Below, one piece after another: positions 62,500 through 64,000 of a stretch of 64,000 bases of DNA. The position numbers and the translations under genes are program-made. Under the pieces are notes generated by a model, which worked only from the letters and a program-made list of their open reading frames with translations, did not search any database and was not told where the DNA came from. Numbering within the stretch: position 1 is the stretch's first letter; each line of letters opens with the position of its first letter. The DNA is from Eledone cirrhosa (taxonomy: Eukaryota; Mollusca; Cephalopoda; Octopoda; Eledonidae): assembly GCA_964016885.1 (NCBI GenBank), contig OZ024743.1, positions 168,282,833-168,346,832 of the forward strand. The letters run 5' to 3'.

Positions 62500-64000
62500 G
62501 AATAACATCATGGACGCCCATAACGAAGCTCCCAAGATTTGAAATAAATCGAACACCATCGACAAAACAATAATAAAAACACTAAGAAAACGAACTGGAA
62601 ACATAATGGACGAATACCAAAGAAGTCTACAAAAAATAAATTTTGTACACGGATCGTCCTTATAACACTTTTCTTCATTAAAATAACGGACCACATGTGG
62701 AAATATAGAAACTGAATATCAGCCGCATCACTATTCAGAATTTTAAATCAAAACAAAAAGAAAAACGATATATGTAAGTAACAAACTCTATTGATTATAT
62801 TACACATACATGTATTATAAACACAACGAAAAATGTACACAAAACAAACATGCTGATATACAGACGTTCACACTTTGAACTTAACGAAAAAACTATTTGA
62901 AGAGAAACAGTCGGACGGCACACGTTGCTTATTTCGAGGAGTAAGTTTTTGTATAATTTGGTATTCCCTAACACGAAAGTTAGACAAATTATTTCACCAC
63001 TTATCTCTACAAATAATCTGACACTAGTTGTGAGAGATGCATAAATATGTTTTTATATATTTACCCATTACAATCGCTGTTTACATAAACAATTGTTTGA
63101 AGAAAAGAAACAGACATAGATCGAGAAACACCCTGTTTATTTCGGGGGATAAGTGCTGTTTAATCAAAAATCCGACTAATTATTATGCAATCATCTCTGT
63201 GGCTGAAGATGTGAAGGGTGCATATATATTTTTTAATATTTCCCCAATACAATTTCCTTTATTTACATTTTGGTCGATTGTGGCTAAATTTCAGATTTTG
63301 AAAGGAAAATGGACAGTTGAAAGATCACTTCTCTCTCCCACCACCACATTCACAACCACTTCCTCACACATTCACACCAGTAAATCCCCAATCTATTTTT
63401 AGACTACTGTCACTGACTGCTACCTACCTTCTTTCTCAGTGTCTAATGTGTGGGTATATATATATGTGTGTATATACATACGTGTGTATAAGTATGCACG
63501 TGTTAATGTATATTTATGTATGTGTATGGAGCCCACATAAAGGACAAAACAAAGGGGAAGAAAAAAGAATACTAGCACCCTATTTACACCTCAAACTCAA
63601 AATAGACAGAAAATGACATCGGAGAAGCAACTCCTATAAGCTACAATGTCACCCTACCCATTACCACTCCCAGCACCCCCACCCCCAGCATTAATCTCCC
63701 TGCCACCACCACTAACACCACTCATACCACAAGAACAGTTGAGAAAATTCTCGTACATCTCTTACATAATAATATCACCTCAATCAACAACAGCAATGAC
63801 CATAACTATACTGTTATAATAGTAATAATGATCTCAGTGCCAGCCAGCAAATGCACTACCCAAAGAGCCGGGCAACTTTCCATGTACGTCCAATACCATG
63901 CGTAACGCAAGCATGTACTACAAGATGAACAAATAAAAATTAATACACAATACCAAATCGTTTTTCCTATGGTTAATCAGGAAGGTGCCAACCTGAGATC
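62500..64000. other. Unrecognised AT-rich sequence, no gene seen
   Basis: 62,885-62,960 and 63,097-63,170 resemble each other (TTTGAAGA.AAGAAACAG, TTATTTCG.GG.TAAGT), an old direct duplication. 63,650-63,740 is a C/A-rich imperfect repeat (CCACCACCACTAACACCACT). 63,458-63,525 is degenerate TATG/TA. Open frames lack any recognised domain. Confidence 0.5.

Noticed and set aside
63037..63616. Two overlapping open frames near the window end
   Set aside because: Composition is AT-driven or runs into simple repeats; no recognised domain or splice context.

Overview
This 64 kb window is eukaryotic, intergenic and/or intronic DNA that is almost entirely repeats. It most likely comes from a cephalopod, probably an octopus. 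The basis is about 17 copies and several relics of one tRNA-related SINE whose box B (GTTCAAATCCC) and 3' end match what I recall of cephalopod SINEs, a wide range of decayed LINEs, Penelope-like elements, Helitrons, and very abundant (TA)n, (AC)n and (CT)n microsatellites. I see no bacterial-style operons, no rRNA and no functional tRNA.

Host coding sequence is sparse. Only two plus-strand stretches look like real internal exons: 55,401-55,706 (acceptor AG, donor GTAAGT, phase 1-1) and 59,753-60,016 (pyrimidine-rich acceptor, donor GTAAGT, phase 2-2). The second ends in the middle of what may be an EF-hand loop. Their phases do not match, so they cannot be consecutive exons of one transcript. 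They may be separated by an unseen exon or belong to different genes.

Layout. 0-10 kb: antisense pieces of a Rex1/CR1-like LINE, a reverse-transcriptase fragment inside short inverted repeats, several near-perfect hairpins bounded by (TA)n, and a composite LINE module present twice (5.8-7.3 and 8.5-9.6 kb). 10.5-14 kb: two minus-strand R4-type LINEs carrying a restriction-like endonuclease. 14.0-16.5 and 20.9-23.8 kb: two decayed Tx1/L1-like LINEs, with a 3'-end-only copy at 27.8 kb. 17-28 kb: SINE pairs in inverted and tandem arrangement and nested inverted repeats. 28-32 kb: mostly unrecognised sequence, a 108 bp direct duplication and two copies of a second SINE family. 32.6-34.5 kb: two non-autonomous Helitrons joined head to tail. 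35-38.8 kb: the most complete LINE, with AP-type endonuclease, RT and C-terminal C2H2 fingers. 40.8-43.5 kb: a minus-strand LINE with a YLDD reverse transcriptase, CCHC motif and restriction-like nuclease remnant. 44-45.3 kb: a local duplication, one copy interrupted by a SINE. 49.8-51.6 kb (minus) and 58.4-59.3 kb (plus): Penelope-like elements with GIY-YIG domains. 52-54 kb: hairpins and an RTE-like LINE 3' part. 56.9-57.8 kb: Helitron ends. 60.3-62.4 kb: an R4-type LINE inserted just downstream of the second host exon.

Every autonomous element I can read carries stops, frameshifts or missing parts, so none looks active. The most unusual structural signal is the series of long, nearly perfect inverted repeats (50-190 bp arms), several flanked by (TA)n. 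At least one family of these occurs three times in the window. All clade names come from motif recognition without a database search.
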